The position numbers and the translations under genes are program-made. Under the pieces are notes generated by a model, which was not told the origin of the DNA, ran no database searches, and was given only the letters and a program-made list of their open reading frames with translations. Shown one piece after another: positions 53,440 through 61,844 of a DNA stretch of 64,000 nt. This stretch comes from Thiohalorhabdus sp. Cl-TMA. GTDB taxonomy: Bacteria > Pseudomonadota > Gammaproteobacteria > Thiohalorhabdales > Thiohalorhabdaceae. Position 1 is the first letter of the stretch; each line of letters begins with the position of its first letter. The stretch lies in contig NZ_JBGUAW010000007.1 in NCBI RefSeq assembly GCF_041821045.1, positions 186,001 through 250,000 on the forward strand. Direction: 5' to 3'.

Positions 53440-53864
53440 TCCAGGGATTTGATCCGTTCCCGGGCCTCGCCGATCTCGGTGACCCGAACGCCCAGGCGGT
53501 CATTGACCACCACCACCTCCCCGCGCGCCACGGTGCGCCCGTTGACCTGGATCTCCAGCGGCTCCCCTTCGGTGCGGCCCAGGCGGATCACCGAACCCTT
53601 GTCCAGCTTCAGCAGCTCCTGCAGGCTCATGCGCGTGCGGCCGAGCTCCACGCTCAGCTCCAGCGGGAGATCCAGGAGCATTTCCAGGTTCTGTCCCGGC
53701 GAGCCGCCTTCCTGGCCCTGCCCGGAAACGCCGGCGATGGCCGCAGCGGCAGCTTGAGCGGCGGCCTGCTCCTCGGCGCCCTCCTGCCATTCCTGGCCGC
53801 CTTGCTCGGGGCCAGCGGCTTCCTCGCCGGCGGGGCCGCCCTGCTCTCCGTTCTCTTCGCTCAT
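53436..53864 (-). CDS. fliN: Flagellar switch protein FliN
   Basis: 142 residues. The C-terminal SpoA domain (about 65-140; LLDLPLELSVELGRTRMSLQ, LELDKGS-like LLKLDKGSVIRLG, VVVNDRLGVRVTEI) is typical. A Gln/Glu/Ala-rich N-terminal extension of about 55 residues precedes it. Part of the C-ring. It overlaps fliM by four bases. Confidence 0.95.
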   Translation of the reverse strand: MSEENGEQGGPAGEEAAGPEQGGQEWQEGAEEQAAAQAAAAAIAGVSGQGQEGGSPGQNLEMLLDLPLELSVELGRTRMSLQELLKLDKGSVIRLGRTEGEPLEIQVNGRTVARGEVVVVNDRLGVRVTEIGEARERIKSLE

Positions 53865-54874
53865 TTGGCTACCTCACCGTCTTCATTGCCATCCACCTTA
53901 TGCAAAAGGCGGACCGCCACTTGGCCATCCACTTTGCCCGCCTCCGCCCGCCAGCGGGTCTGCTCCCCGGCCACCACCTCCACCGGGTCGCCGGGCTGGC
54001 TGTCCAGGTAGAGGAGCTCCCCAGGCTCCAGCTTCAAAAGCTCGCGCAGGGTCATGTGGGTCCGGCCCAGGACCACGGACAGATAGGTCTCGGCGCGGAA
54101 TACCTCCTTCTGGAATTCCTGGCGCCACTCCTCGTCCACCTCGGCGCCGCCGGCCAGGAAATCCCCGCGCAGCAGGTCCATGTAGGGATCGAGCACCGGC
54201 AGAGGATAGACGAGAAGCATGGGGCATTCCATATCGCCGAGCGTCAGGCTGTAGGAAACGCGGAAGACCCGGACGTCGCGGCGGACGATGGAGGCGTCGC
54301 GGATATAGGATTCCAGGCGGATGTCCTGGATCTTGTTGATGTAGAGGGGCTCCCAGGCCCGCTCCAGGTCCTGGGCCATGGACTGCAGGAGGCGCAGGAA
54401 CAGGCGCTGCTCGATGCGGGTCAGCTCGCGCTTCTCGGATTCCGACTCCTCGAGATTCTGGTGCTCCTCGCCCAGAACGGCCCCGACCATGGTGCGGGCC
54501 ACCTCCACCTCGATGCTCATGAGCAGCTTGCCCTGGGGCGTCTGGAGCACCACGTAGACCCCGGGGCTGGAGGCCTCCTCGGCAACCACGCCGAACCGGT
54601 CGAGGTCGTATCCCTGATAGGAGAGGGAGGGCCGCAGCACGGGGAAGTCGCCGGCCATGCTGTCATTGAAGAAGCGCTCGAAGCGCTGGGCCACCACATC
54701 GAAGGCCGGGAGCTCCGGGCTCTCCTCTTCCTCGGCTTCGGAGAAGTGGTAGGGCGCAACATCGTCTTCATCGGGATGCAGCGCACCGCCGCGCCCCCCT
54801 TCCAGGGAGCCTTGGTCCAGCCCCTCCAGAAGGGTCTGGATTTCCTCTTCTTCCAGAATCTGACCGCCCGCCAT
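53861..54874 (-). CDS. fliM: Flagellar switch protein FliM
   Basis: 337 residues. The N-terminus has the CheY-P-binding segment (ILEEEEIQTLLEGL, close to LSQDEIDALL). The middle CheC-like domain and the C-terminal SpoA domain (VVLGRTHMTLRELLKLEPGE) follow. It links chemotaxis signalling to motor rotation. It starts nine bases after fliL. Confidence 0.95.
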   Translation of the reverse strand: MAGGQILEEEEIQTLLEGLDQGSLEGGRGGALHPDEDDVAPYHFSEAEEEESPELPAFDVVAQRFERFFNDSMAGDFPVLRPSLSYQGYDLDRFGVVAEEASSPGVYVVLQTPQGKLLMSIEVEVARTMVGAVLGEEHQNLEESESEKRELTRIEQRLFLRLLQSMAQDLERAWEPLYINKIQDIRLESYIRDASIVRRDVRVFRVSYSLTLGDMECPMLLVYPLPVLDPYMDLLRGDFLAGGAEVDEEWRQEFQKEVFRAETYLSVVLGRTHMTLRELLKLEPGELLYLDSQPGDPVEVVAGEQTRWRAEAGKVDGQVAVRLLHKVDGNEDGEVAK

Positions 54875-54883
54875 GCAGGCCTC

Positions 54884-55438
54884 CTACTGGATCACGAACT
54901 CGGTAAAGTAGGTATTGAGCACCATCCCCTCACCCAGAACGCTGTTCAGACGCGCCACGATCTGCCGCTTGAGCTCGTATTTCCCCTGCATGGTCTTGAG
55001 CTCTTCGACGCTGTGGTTGGACAGCAGGATCAGGAGCGCGTCCTTCAGCTGGGGCTTCATCTCTTCCGCCCGCTTGGCCGCGCTCTTCCCGCGCAGCTCC
55101 AGCTGCAGGGAGGTCTTCAGGTACCGGGTACGGTCGCTCCGGGCGAGGTTCACCACCAGCCCCGGAATCTGATACATCTCCTTCTTGCCGCCCGAAGAGG
55201 GGGCGGGCGGAGGGGCGGACGTGCTGGAGCCGGAACCGTCCGAGCCGGACTGTCCGCCCGACTGGGCCGCCGTCTTTTCGCTCGCCTGTCCGGAGAGCAT
55301 GAACCAAGCCCCCCCACCGCCCAGCGCGCCCCCCACCAGCAAGGCCAGCAAAGCGATCAGGACGGGCTTGAGCTTTCCTCCCCGGCCCTCGCCGTCTTGC
55401 AGTTCGCCGTCCTGGTTCTGGTTGCCTTCTTCCGCCAT
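54884..55438 (-). CDS. fliL: Flagellar basal body protein FliL
   Basis: 184 residues: cytoplasmic charged start, one transmembrane segment (about 23-46), a Ser/Gly-rich periplasmic linker and the FliL domain (YQIPGLVVNLARSDRTRYLK, ending VLNTYFTEFVIQ). It supports stator function. It lies between motB and fliM, a position that places it with its partner stator. Confidence 0.93.
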   Translation of the reverse strand: MAEEGNQNQDGELQDGEGRGGKLKPVLIALLALLVGGALGGGGAWFMLSGQASEKTAAQSGGQSGSDGSGSSTSAPPPAPSSGGKKEMYQIPGLVVNLARSDRTRYLKTSLQLELRGKSAAKRAEEMKPQLKDALLILLSNHSVEELKTMQGKYELKRQIVARLNSVLGEGMVLNTYFTEFVIQ

Positions 55439-55504
55439 TCCGCCCTCGCTCGATTAGCTGCTTGCCTGGTGTCTCTTGCCGGTACCCGGGGGGCCCGGGT
55501 GCCG

Positions 55505-56224
55505 CTACTGGCCCGAAAGGGGCTCGTCAATGACCTCGATGGTGATGCGCCGGTTGGCGGCCCGCCCCTCCGGGGTGCCGTTGTCGGCGACCGGGCGCGA
55601 CGGACCGTATCCCGCGACGGCCAATCTCTGCGCATCCAGGCGGCGGTCTTCCACCAGGTACCCCGCCACGTTCACCGCGCGCGCCAGGGAGAGGCTCCAG
55701 TTGTCCCGTTTTCGCCCGCTCCCCTGCATGGGGACATTATCGGTGTGGCCGGAAACCTCCACGCGGCCCGGTATGTGCCGAAGGACGTCCGCGATCTGGT
55801 TCAGGGCATAACGGGCCTCCTCCGAGAGGCGCGTGGATGCCGAGGCGAACATGCCGCCCGCGCTCAGGTTGAGCGTGAGGTTGCCCGTCTGCGGATCCGT
55901 GCCCAGCTCCACCTCCGGTCCCGTCTTTTTGAAACGGGACCGGAGGTTGTCGTGCAGCGTCTCCATGCGCTCCCGGTACGCCGCGGGGACGCGGGGAGGC
56001 ACCACCATCTCCCGGGGCGCGATCCATATCCCGAAGGGCCCCCCGTTGCCGAGGATGCCGAGCCCTTCCTGGAAGGAGCTGGAGATCTTCTTCAGGGGGT
56101 CCTGATTCATGACGGACATGGACAGCAACAGCACGAAAAAGGTGAGCATGAGGCTCAGCAGGTCCGAGAACGTCACCATCCAGAAGGACTTGTCCGGTCC
56201 CCGATCCTGTTTATTCTTGGCCAT
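55505..56224 (-). CDS. motB: Stator protein MotB (PomB-like)
   Basis: 239 residues. The single transmembrane helix carries the essential ion-binding Asp (VTFSDLLSLMLTFFVLLLSM, about residue 22). A plug/linker region follows, then an OmpA-type peptidoglycan-binding domain with VSGHTDNVPM and LSLARAVNVAGYL. The spacing and sequence around Asp resemble PomB of sodium motors, but ion choice cannot be decided from this. It overlaps the upstream paralogue by 14 bases. Confidence 0.93.
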   Translation of the reverse strand: MAKNKQDRGPDKSFWMVTFSDLLSLMLTFFVLLLSMSVMNQDPLKKISSSFQEGLGILGNGGPFGIWIAPREMVVPPRVPAAYRERMETLHDNLRSRFKKTGPEVELGTDPQTGNLTLNLSAGGMFASASTRLSEEARYALNQIADVLRHIPGRVEVSGHTDNVPMQGSGRKRDNWSLSLARAVNVAGYLVEDRRLDAQRLAVAGYGPSRPVADNGTPEGRAANRRITIEVIDEPLSGQ

Positions 56225-56981
56225 TGCCGCCGCCCTCGACGCTCGGGGCCAGATCCCCCTCCGGGAACAGGGGCCGCAGGGAGCTGTCCTCCTGGATCTT
56301 CAGGCGGATCTGGACACGCTCGTTCTTCCGCCGACCTTCCTCCGAATACTCTTCCGCCGCCGGGCGGAGATCGCCCCGCCCCTCAAGGCGCAGGCGTTCC
56401 ATGGGCACGCCGCGCTCCCGGAAGAGCCGCGCCACGTTCTGGGCCCGGCGGCCGCTGACCCACAGGGCGTCCCGGAAGTCCGATTGCAAGCGGAGGTTGG
56501 TATACCCCCGGACGATCACTTCCACGTTGGCCGCACTCACCAGATCCGCCATACGGCGGATGCGGTCCGCCAGGTCGGCGGGGAGCTCGGTGCTCGTCCC
56601 GGAGAAGACCGTGGGGGTCCCCACCTCGATGAGGGCTCCGTTGCCGGTGGCGGCGGGCCGCACCTCCACGCCCGCGCCCAGCTTTCCGGTGAAGATCCGC
56701 CGCAGCTGGTCCATGAGCCGATCCTGCTCCGTTTCCGGCTTAAGCGGCGGCCCCGGGGGATTGGGGGCCTCGGAGGCCGTATCGAACAGGCTCAGTCCGG
56801 ACGGCATGTAGCCGAAGGCGCCGCCCAGGGATTCGATGGCCTGCTTTTTCCGCTCTTCCTGGATCTTGGCGATGCTGTTCAGGAGGATGAAGAAGGCGAG
56901 CAGGATCATGAACAGGGAAACGAACATCACCCGTTCCCCCATCTTGCGGGATTCGCTGCTGCGGCCACCCTTGCTGCCCAT
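56211..56981 (-). CDS. MotB paralogue lacking the channel aspartate
   Basis: 256 residues with the MotB layout: a short cytoplasmic start, one transmembrane helix (about 17-37), a linker and an OmpA-like domain (about 130-230). When the helix is aligned on its FF pair to the neighbouring MotB, the essential Asp position is Ser (FVSLFMILLAFFILLNSIA has no acidic residue). In the OmpA-like domain the usual G-H-T-D is GYTN, so the peptidoglycan-contact Asp is also replaced, while the downstream Arg (VSGRRAQNV) remains. It is placed between motA and motB with an 11-base gap to motA, so it is cotranslated with the stator. It cannot be a normal ion-conducting subunit. Confidence 0.88.
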   Translation of the reverse strand: MGSKGGRSSESRKMGERVMFVSLFMILLAFFILLNSIAKIQEERKKQAIESLGGAFGYMPSGLSLFDTASEAPNPPGPPLKPETEQDRLMDQLRRIFTGKLGAGVEVRPAATGNGALIEVGTPTVFSGTSTELPADLADRIRRMADLVSAANVEVIVRGYTNLRLQSDFRDALWVSGRRAQNVARLFRERGVPMERLRLEGRGDLRPAAEEYSEEGRRKNERVQIRLKIQEDSSLRPLFPEGDLAPSVEGGGNGQE

Positions 56982-56992
56982 GCTCGGCCCCC

Positions 56993-57757
56993 CTAGTCGA
57001 ACTGGGGCTCGCGCTCCTTGGGAGCCAGGAACGCCAGCAGCTTTTGCTCTAGGATCCGGGGATTCTCGCCGGCCACGATATTGCGCACCCCGGTGATTAT
57101 GATCTGGTAGTTCAGCGTTTCTTCCTCGCTCCGCGCCCGGAGCTTCCCGGCCATGGGAATGAAGATGGCGTTGGCCATCAGGGCGCCGTAGAAGGTGGTC
57201 AGCAGGGCCACGGCCATGGCCGGGCCGATGGTGCTCGGGTCCTCCATGCTCTGCAGCATCTGCACGAGGCCGATGAGGGTGCCGATCATGCCGAAGGCGG
57301 GAGACAGGCTGCCCATGGTATCCATGATGGCCGCGCCGGTCTCATGGCGGTCCTCCATCTTGTCCACCTCGTTCTGCAGAATGGCCTCGACTACCTCGGG
57401 CTCCTGGCCGTCGATGGCCATCTGCAGGCCTTTCTGCATGAAGGGATTCTCGAGGGATTCCACCCGATCCTCCAGGGCCAGCACCCCTTCCTTCCGGACG
57501 GTCTGCGCGTATTCGAGCAGCTCGGCAATCACGTCCTTGGGGTTCTCGGACTGATGGAAGAAGGTCTTCTTCACCACCCTTCCGGCATTGAGCACCTGCT
57601 GCAGCGGGTAGCTCACCAGCGTGGCCCCGAGTGTACCCCCGATGACGATCAGGGCACCGGGGGCATTCAGGAACGACCCGAGGGTTCCTCCCAGCAGGAT
57701 CCCCAACAGGACGAGCCCGAAGGCGGCCACCAGGCCGATCAGGGTTGCAATGTCCAT
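56993..57757 (-). CDS. motA: Stator protein MotA (PomA-like)
   Basis: 254 residues, four transmembrane segments. Conserved features are GGTLGSFLNAPGALIVIGGT, the cytoplasmic loop with charged residues (KTFFHQSENPKDVI, RKEGVLALEDRVES) and GSLSPAFGMIGTLIGLVQML. The length and sequence match PomA better than proton-type E. coli MotA. GGGGAGG precedes the ATG. A terminator upstream separates it from flgE, so it should have its own promoter within the 160-base gap. Confidence 0.95.
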   Translation of the reverse strand: MDIATLIGLVAAFGLVLLGILLGGTLGSFLNAPGALIVIGGTLGATLVSYPLQQVLNAGRVVKKTFFHQSENPKDVIAELLEYAQTVRKEGVLALEDRVESLENPFMQKGLQMAIDGQEPEVVEAILQNEVDKMEDRHETGAAIMDTMGSLSPAFGMIGTLIGLVQMLQSMEDPSTIGPAMAVALLTTFYGALMANAIFIPMAGKLRARSEEETLNYQIIITGVRNIVAGENPRILEQKLLAFLAPKEREPQFD

Positions 57758-57852
57758 CCAGTCCTCCCCGTTTTACACCCGTATGCGCGGCGCCGACCCG
57801 GCCCACGCCGTGTCCTATCATAGGGAAAACCCCTATTACCTGGCCATAGCAG

Positions 57853-57881
57853 ACACAAATAAGGGGCCCGAAAAGGGCCCC
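57853..57881 (-). terminator. Terminator after flgE
   Basis: On the minus strand a perfect 7-bp stem GGGGCCC / GGGCCCC with a 5-base loop (TTTTC) is followed by the T-rich TTATTTGTGT. It lies 38 bases after the flgE stop and closes the fliK-flgD-flgE unit. Confidence 0.75.
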
Positions 57882-57919
57882 TCAACAAGCCACCCTCAAG
57901 GGGCCGCTAGGCCCGGATG

Positions 57920-59347
57920 CTAGCGCTTGATGTTCATGAGGCTTTGCAGCATCTCATCCACGGTGGTCACCACCTTGGTGTTGGCCTGATAGCCGCGTTG
58001 GATCAGGATCATGCGCACCAGCTCTTCCGAGGCGTCCACGTTGGACTCCTCCAGGGCGAATCCCCGGACGTTCCCGGCACCCGCCTCCCCGGGCTTCTTG
58101 ATGGACGGCTCCCCGGAGGCGTCCGAGGCCTGGAAGTTGCTGTTGCCCACTTTGTTCAGGCCGTCCGCGTTCTTGAAGTCGGCGAGCGCCACCTTGTACA
58201 GGGGAGCCGTGGCGCCGTTGTCGAAGCTGCCCACGATCACGCCCGCCTCGTTCACCGAGAAGCTCTGCAGGTCCCCGGCCTGGCGGCCGTCCACATCGGC
58301 GGAATAGAGCACCGACCCGCCCGGGCGTTGGAATACCCCCGACAGGCCGCCAGAGCTGCCCGAGGTGGCCGTGTCGTCCCCCATGTCCATGGAGATGGCG
58401 TGGCCCGCCTCCGAGCCGTTCGACCAGGGCACCTGGAACGAGTTGGACCCGAAGGCCTCCTCGGAGACGTTGCCGTTGGCGGCCAGGCCCCGCTTTTCCG
58501 ACTTGAGCGAGCCGTCCTGGTTGAAGGTCAGATGGATACCCTGCTGCCCCGAGGGGAGGGTGAGCTGGGCCAGATCCGCCTCGCCCGAGCCGGTGGTGTC
58601 GTAGGTGGTCAGTCCTTCGGTGTTCACCTCTTCGGCGTCCGCCATCACCCGGACATCCCACTCGTTCTTGTCGGTCTTGGTGAAGTAGGCGGAAACGTCG
58701 TGGCTGGAGCCGAGCGAGTCGTAGACCTTGAAGTCGGTCTTGAAATGGTAATCGAACGAGGGCTCCGCCGCGCCGTTGGGATCATTGGCGATGGTGCCAC
58801 GGGGCTCCGCCGGATCGGCGTCGGCGTCCAGATTCGCCTTGGGGTTGATGTTGCGGGTCCGCTCCGCGGTGCTCTGCTTCTCGGTGAGGTTCACGTCTCC
58901 CAGCTCGCCCTGGGTCTGGACCTTGCCGTCCACCTCCTCGGTGGACCAGCCCCGGACCCGGTTGCCGCCGGAGGTCACCAGGTAGCCTTCCTTGTCGACG
59001 GTGAAGCTCCCGGCCCGCGTATAGAGCTGCTCCCCGGTGTCCGGATTCCGGGTGATGAAGAAGCCGTCGCCGTCCACGGCCATGTCCGTGGCCTGGGAGG
59101 TGTTCTTGAAGGAGCTCTGCGACATGTCCGGATTGATCATGTCCAGCTTGGAGCCGCCGCCGATGATGTTCTGGCCCAGGGCCTCGTTGCGCTTGGCCAC
59201 GCTGCCGAGCACGTCGGCGAAGACCGCCCGCGACCGCTTGTAACCGGTGGTGTTCATATTGGCGATGTTATCGCCGATCACGCCCATGGCCTGGTCATGG
59301 GCAAGGATGGCCTTAGCGCCGGTGCTCAGTGCCCCGAAGTTTGCCAT
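57920..59347 (-). CDS. flgE: Flagellar hook protein FlgE
   Basis: 475 residues. The N-terminus has DNIANMNTTGYKRSRAVFAD, the middle DMAVDGDGFFITRNPDTGEQ, and the C-terminus EELVRMILIQRGYQANTKVV with DEMLQSLMNIKR, all diagnostic. The start MANFGALSTGAKAI is preceded by GGAGGAG. It ends the fliK-flgD-flgE unit. The flgD stop is four bases away. Confidence 0.96.
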   Translation of the reverse strand: MANFGALSTGAKAILAHDQAMGVIGDNIANMNTTGYKRSRAVFADVLGSVAKRNEALGQNIIGGGSKLDMINPDMSQSSFKNTSQATDMAVDGDGFFITRNPDTGEQLYTRAGSFTVDKEGYLVTSGGNRVRGWSTEEVDGKVQTQGELGDVNLTEKQSTAERTRNINPKANLDADADPAEPRGTIANDPNGAAEPSFDYHFKTDFKVYDSLGSSHDVSAYFTKTDKNEWDVRVMADAEEVNTEGLTTYDTTGSGEADLAQLTLPSGQQGIHLTFNQDGSLKSEKRGLAANGNVSEEAFGSNSFQVPWSNGSEAGHAISMDMGDDTATSGSSGGLSGVFQRPGGSVLYSADVDGRQAGDLQSFSVNEAGVIVGSFDNGATAPLYKVALADFKNADGLNKVGNSNFQASDASGEPSIKKPGEAGAGNVRGFALEESNVDASEELVRMILIQRGYQANTKVVTTVDEMLQSLMNIKR

Positions 59348-59351
59348 TGCC

Positions 59352-60197
59352 CTACTCCTCCCTCTTTTCATTGGTCACCGCAGCCACCTTGTCGAAGGCC
59401 ACGAATCGTCCATCGCCGATGCCCACCTGCGTGCCGTCCTCGCCGTACCGGACCTCCTGGACGGTGGACTGTATCTGGACCGGCTGCGGCTTCGGCTCCT
59501 TCACATCGGCGCGCATTACCTGGATGTCATAGGTGCCCGGCGGGGCGGGCTTTCCGTCATCCGTCTTGCCGTCCCACTCGGCCTGCTGCATGCCGCTATC
59601 CAGGCTGCCCAGGTCGATGGTCCGGACCACCTTGCCCGCGTCGTTCTTGACCTTGGCCACCCTGGAGCCGTTGGAATCGAGGCTGAACTGGAACTTGTGG
59701 CTCTGCCCCTCGCCCGTGGAACGGGCCGGCTGGCCTTCCACCCACGCGGTCTTGCCGAGCAGCCCCACCGCGTCCATGTTCCTGCTCTGCTGCTGACCCG
59801 CCAGCTTTCCGAGCAGATCGTTGGTCTTGATCTGCTGCTCCACCCCGGAGAACTGCGCCATCTGCGACAGCATCTCCTTGTTCTTCATGGGGTCGAGCGG
59901 GTTCTGGTTCTCCATCTGGGTGACCAGCATCTTGAGGAACAGCTGCCGCTGCTCTTCCGGGTCGTAGCCGCTGCCGGAGGAGCTCTTCTGGGAAGACTCG
60001 CCGGAGGGCGCCCTGCTAGTGGCCTGCCGCAGGGCGGCGGCCTCGGAAGATCCCCCGCCCTTGGCCTGCTGCAGGGCGGCGGCCCCGGAAGATCCCCCGC
60101 CCTTGGCCTGCTGCAAGGCGGCGGCCCCGGAAGATCCCCCGCCCTTAGCCTGCTGCAGGGCGGCGCTGCCGGCCGCGTTCCCGAAAAACGTATCCAT
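59352..60197 (-). CDS. flgD: Hook cap protein FlgD with N-terminal tandem repeat
   Basis: 281 residues. The conserved FlgD core begins near residue 70 (QRQLFLKMLVTQMENQNPLD, then PMKNKEMLSQMAQFSGVEQQ), followed by the C-terminal Ig/tudor-like domain (KVVRTIDLGSLDSG, PAPPGTYDIQVM). Residues about 10-58 are an unusual Gln/Gly/Ser/Ala repeat of a 14-residue unit (ALQQAKGGGSSGAA). The protein guides hook polymerisation and is then removed. Confidence 0.93.
   Translation of the reverse strand: MDTFFGNAAGSAALQQAKGGGSSGAAALQQAKGGGSSGAAALQQAKGGGSSEAAALRQATSRAPSGESSQKSSSGSGYDPEEQRQLFLKMLVTQMENQNPLDPMKNKEMLSQMAQFSGVEQQIKTNDLLGKLAGQQQSRNMDAVGLLGKTAWVEGQPARSTGEGQSHKFQFSLDSNGSRVAKVKNDAGKVVRTIDLGSLDSGMQQAEWDGKTDDGKPAPPGTYDIQVMRADVKEPKPQPVQIQSTVQEVRYGEDGTQVGIGDGRFVAFDKVAAVTNEKREE
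60021..60170. repeat. 42-base tandem repeat in flgD
   Basis: Three full 42-base copies (60021-60062, 60063-60104, 60105-60146) and a partial fourth of 24 bases (60147-60170). Full copies differ from one another at only one to a few bases. Since 42 is a multiple of three, changes in copy number keep the reading frame. Confidence 0.92.
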
Positions 60198-60228
60198 GTC
60201 GCACCTCTACCTATTCTTGGCTGGGCGT

Positions 60229-61689
60229 TCAGGCCAGCAGACTCAAGTTGCCGGGGGTTCCGATCCGCGCGGACTGCCCGTCCTCCTCGCCCCCGCCGGA
60301 GCCCTGGCCGTCGGAATCGGCCATCCGGCCGCCCGACCGGCCTCCTCCGGATTCCGATTCCCCTTCTCCGTCACGGGGCTGCTGGCCGGATGCGCCGTCT
60401 CCGCCCACCTGCACCTGGGCATCCTCCAGCTCCAGCTGCTGGTTCTGCAGCGCGGTACGGAGGTGCTGCATCTGGCCGTCGAGGAGGTTGGCGGCTCCCC
60501 GGTTATCCATATGGAAGATGGCATTGACCTTGTTGTCGCTGATCTGGAGCTCTACCCGCATCTGCCCCAGGTGTGGGGGGTTCAGCTTGATCTGCACATC
60601 CCGCTTGCCGTCGGCGGCCTCCTTGGCCACCTGGACCACGGCCTGGTTCATGGTCTGCGACTGCTGGGTCTGGCGCGGCGCGGAAGGGGCCTCGGTTCGT
60701 GCGGTATTGGGGGACTGTTGGCCCGCGCCCATGCCGTCCATGCGCATCTGGGCGTCCGCGCTCTGCCGCTGCTGGCTGGAAGCTTCGCCGCTCTTGGTGT
60801 CGGCTGCCGGCGTTTGACCGGATGCCTGCTGGGCGCCGTTGGCGCCCGCCTTCGCCAATTGGGCGCTGTTGCCTTCCAGGGCCATTCGGGTGGCCCCCTT
60901 GGCGTGCTCCGGGGTCTGGGCACCGGTACCACTGGCACTGCCATTGCTACCGGTCTGGAACAGAGCATTCCCCTGACCGTCCTTGGTCCGGGCATCCTGG
61001 GCCTTGGAGTCGCCTTCGCCCTTTCCTGCCGCCTTGGCATCCTGGCGGAGCGTGGGCCCGCCCTGTCCGGCGGCCTGCTGGGCCTTGCCGTCGCCTCTGC
61101 CGTTGAGCCCCAGCTGCTCCTGGATCACCTGCCGCAAGCGGGATTCGGCGTCGCCGTTCGCCTTGGCCAGCAGGGCCGCCTGGCCGGACTGCTCGCCGCT
61201 CTGGCTCGCCTTTTCGCCCTTCTGCTCCTTGCCGGCCGCCAGCATGGCCGCGAGATCCTCCGCCGAGCTTCCGCCCTTGGCCTTCTGCTTGGCTTCCTGC
61301 TGAGCATCCGCCACCGCGGCCGCGGCCTCTTTTCCGCCCTCGGCCTGTTTGCTCTCCTGCTTGCCATCCCGGCTCTGCCCCTCCCCGGAGCTTCCACCCT
61401 CCTCCGCGCCGGCCTGGCCGTCGTCGGCGCCACCCCCTCCGGATGAGCGCTGTCCCGATTGGTTGCGGGCACTCTTGTCGGAAGTGCTTCCCTCGTCGGA
61501 GGAAGAAGAGGACGAGGCGCTGCGGTCGGGCGCGGGCGGGTCCCGGCGCTCCGGAGCGGACCGGGACGCTTCATCCAGCGCCCGGTCGAAACCGCCCTGC
61601 TCGCCGCGCGCCGGGGCGCCGCTGCTGCGGCCCGGCGGTGCGAGATCCGCCCCCGAGGGGCGTTGTAACGGAAACGGTAAATCGTTCAT
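60229..61689 (-). CDS. fliK: Flagellar hook-length control protein FliK
   Basis: 486 residues. About 350 residues of low-complexity Gln/Gly/Ala/Ser sequence are followed by the C-terminal hook-length domain: VQIKLNPPHLGQMRVELQIS, NAIFHMDNRGAANLLDGQMQ and LRTALQNQQLELEDAQVQVG. The long disordered region is the molecular ruler and the C-terminal domain contacts FlhB. It is the first gene of fliK-flgD-flgE, downstream of a sigma-54-like promoter. Confidence 0.94.
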   Translation of the reverse strand: MNDLPFPLQRPSGADLAPPGRSSGAPARGEQGGFDRALDEASRSAPERRDPPAPDRSASSSSSSDEGSTSDKSARNQSGQRSSGGGGADDGQAGAEEGGSSGEGQSRDGKQESKQAEGGKEAAAAVADAQQEAKQKAKGGSSAEDLAAMLAAGKEQKGEKASQSGEQSGQAALLAKANGDAESRLRQVIQEQLGLNGRGDGKAQQAAGQGGPTLRQDAKAAGKGEGDSKAQDARTKDGQGNALFQTGSNGSASGTGAQTPEHAKGATRMALEGNSAQLAKAGANGAQQASGQTPAADTKSGEASSQQRQSADAQMRMDGMGAGQQSPNTARTEAPSAPRQTQQSQTMNQAVVQVAKEAADGKRDVQIKLNPPHLGQMRVELQISDNKVNAIFHMDNRGAANLLDGQMQHLRTALQNQQLELEDAQVQVGGDGASGQQPRDGEGESESGGGRSGGRMADSDGQGSGGGEEDGQSARIGTPGNLSLLA

Positions 61690-61715
61690 GGCTCGTATCC
61701 TCCCGCGGCCGTAGC

Positions 61716-61731
61716 TGCAAGAGGCGGGCCA
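61716..61731 (-). promoter_or_regulatory. Sigma-54-type promoter upstream of fliK
   Basis: The minus strand reads TGGCCCGCCTCTTGCA, differing from TGGCACG-N4-TTGCA at one position and keeping the essential GG and GC 12 bases apart. It lies 26 bases before the fliK start. Confidence 0.8.
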
Positions 61732-61818
61732 ATCGGCTCGGTTTGGCGGGAGGACCCGTGGGTCCGGGCTTCAACGGCGAAAGGGAATGCTTCGGAGAGG
61801 GAGGGGATGGCCGGCGTC

Positions 61819-61837
61819 CCGGGAAAAAATTTCCCGG
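61819..61837. repeat. Inverted repeat after motE
   Basis: Perfect arms CCGGGAAA and TTTCCCGG around AAA, 8 bases from the motE stop. On the minus strand the T-run lies inside the hairpin, so it is an unusual terminator if it is one; it may serve as a regulatory site upstream of the fliK promoter. Confidence 0.5.
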
Positions 61838-61844
61838 TTCCGGC

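Noticed and set aside
60021-60170. CRISPR-like repeat array
   Set aside because: The repeats are contiguous without spacers, keep the reading frame and lie inside flgD.
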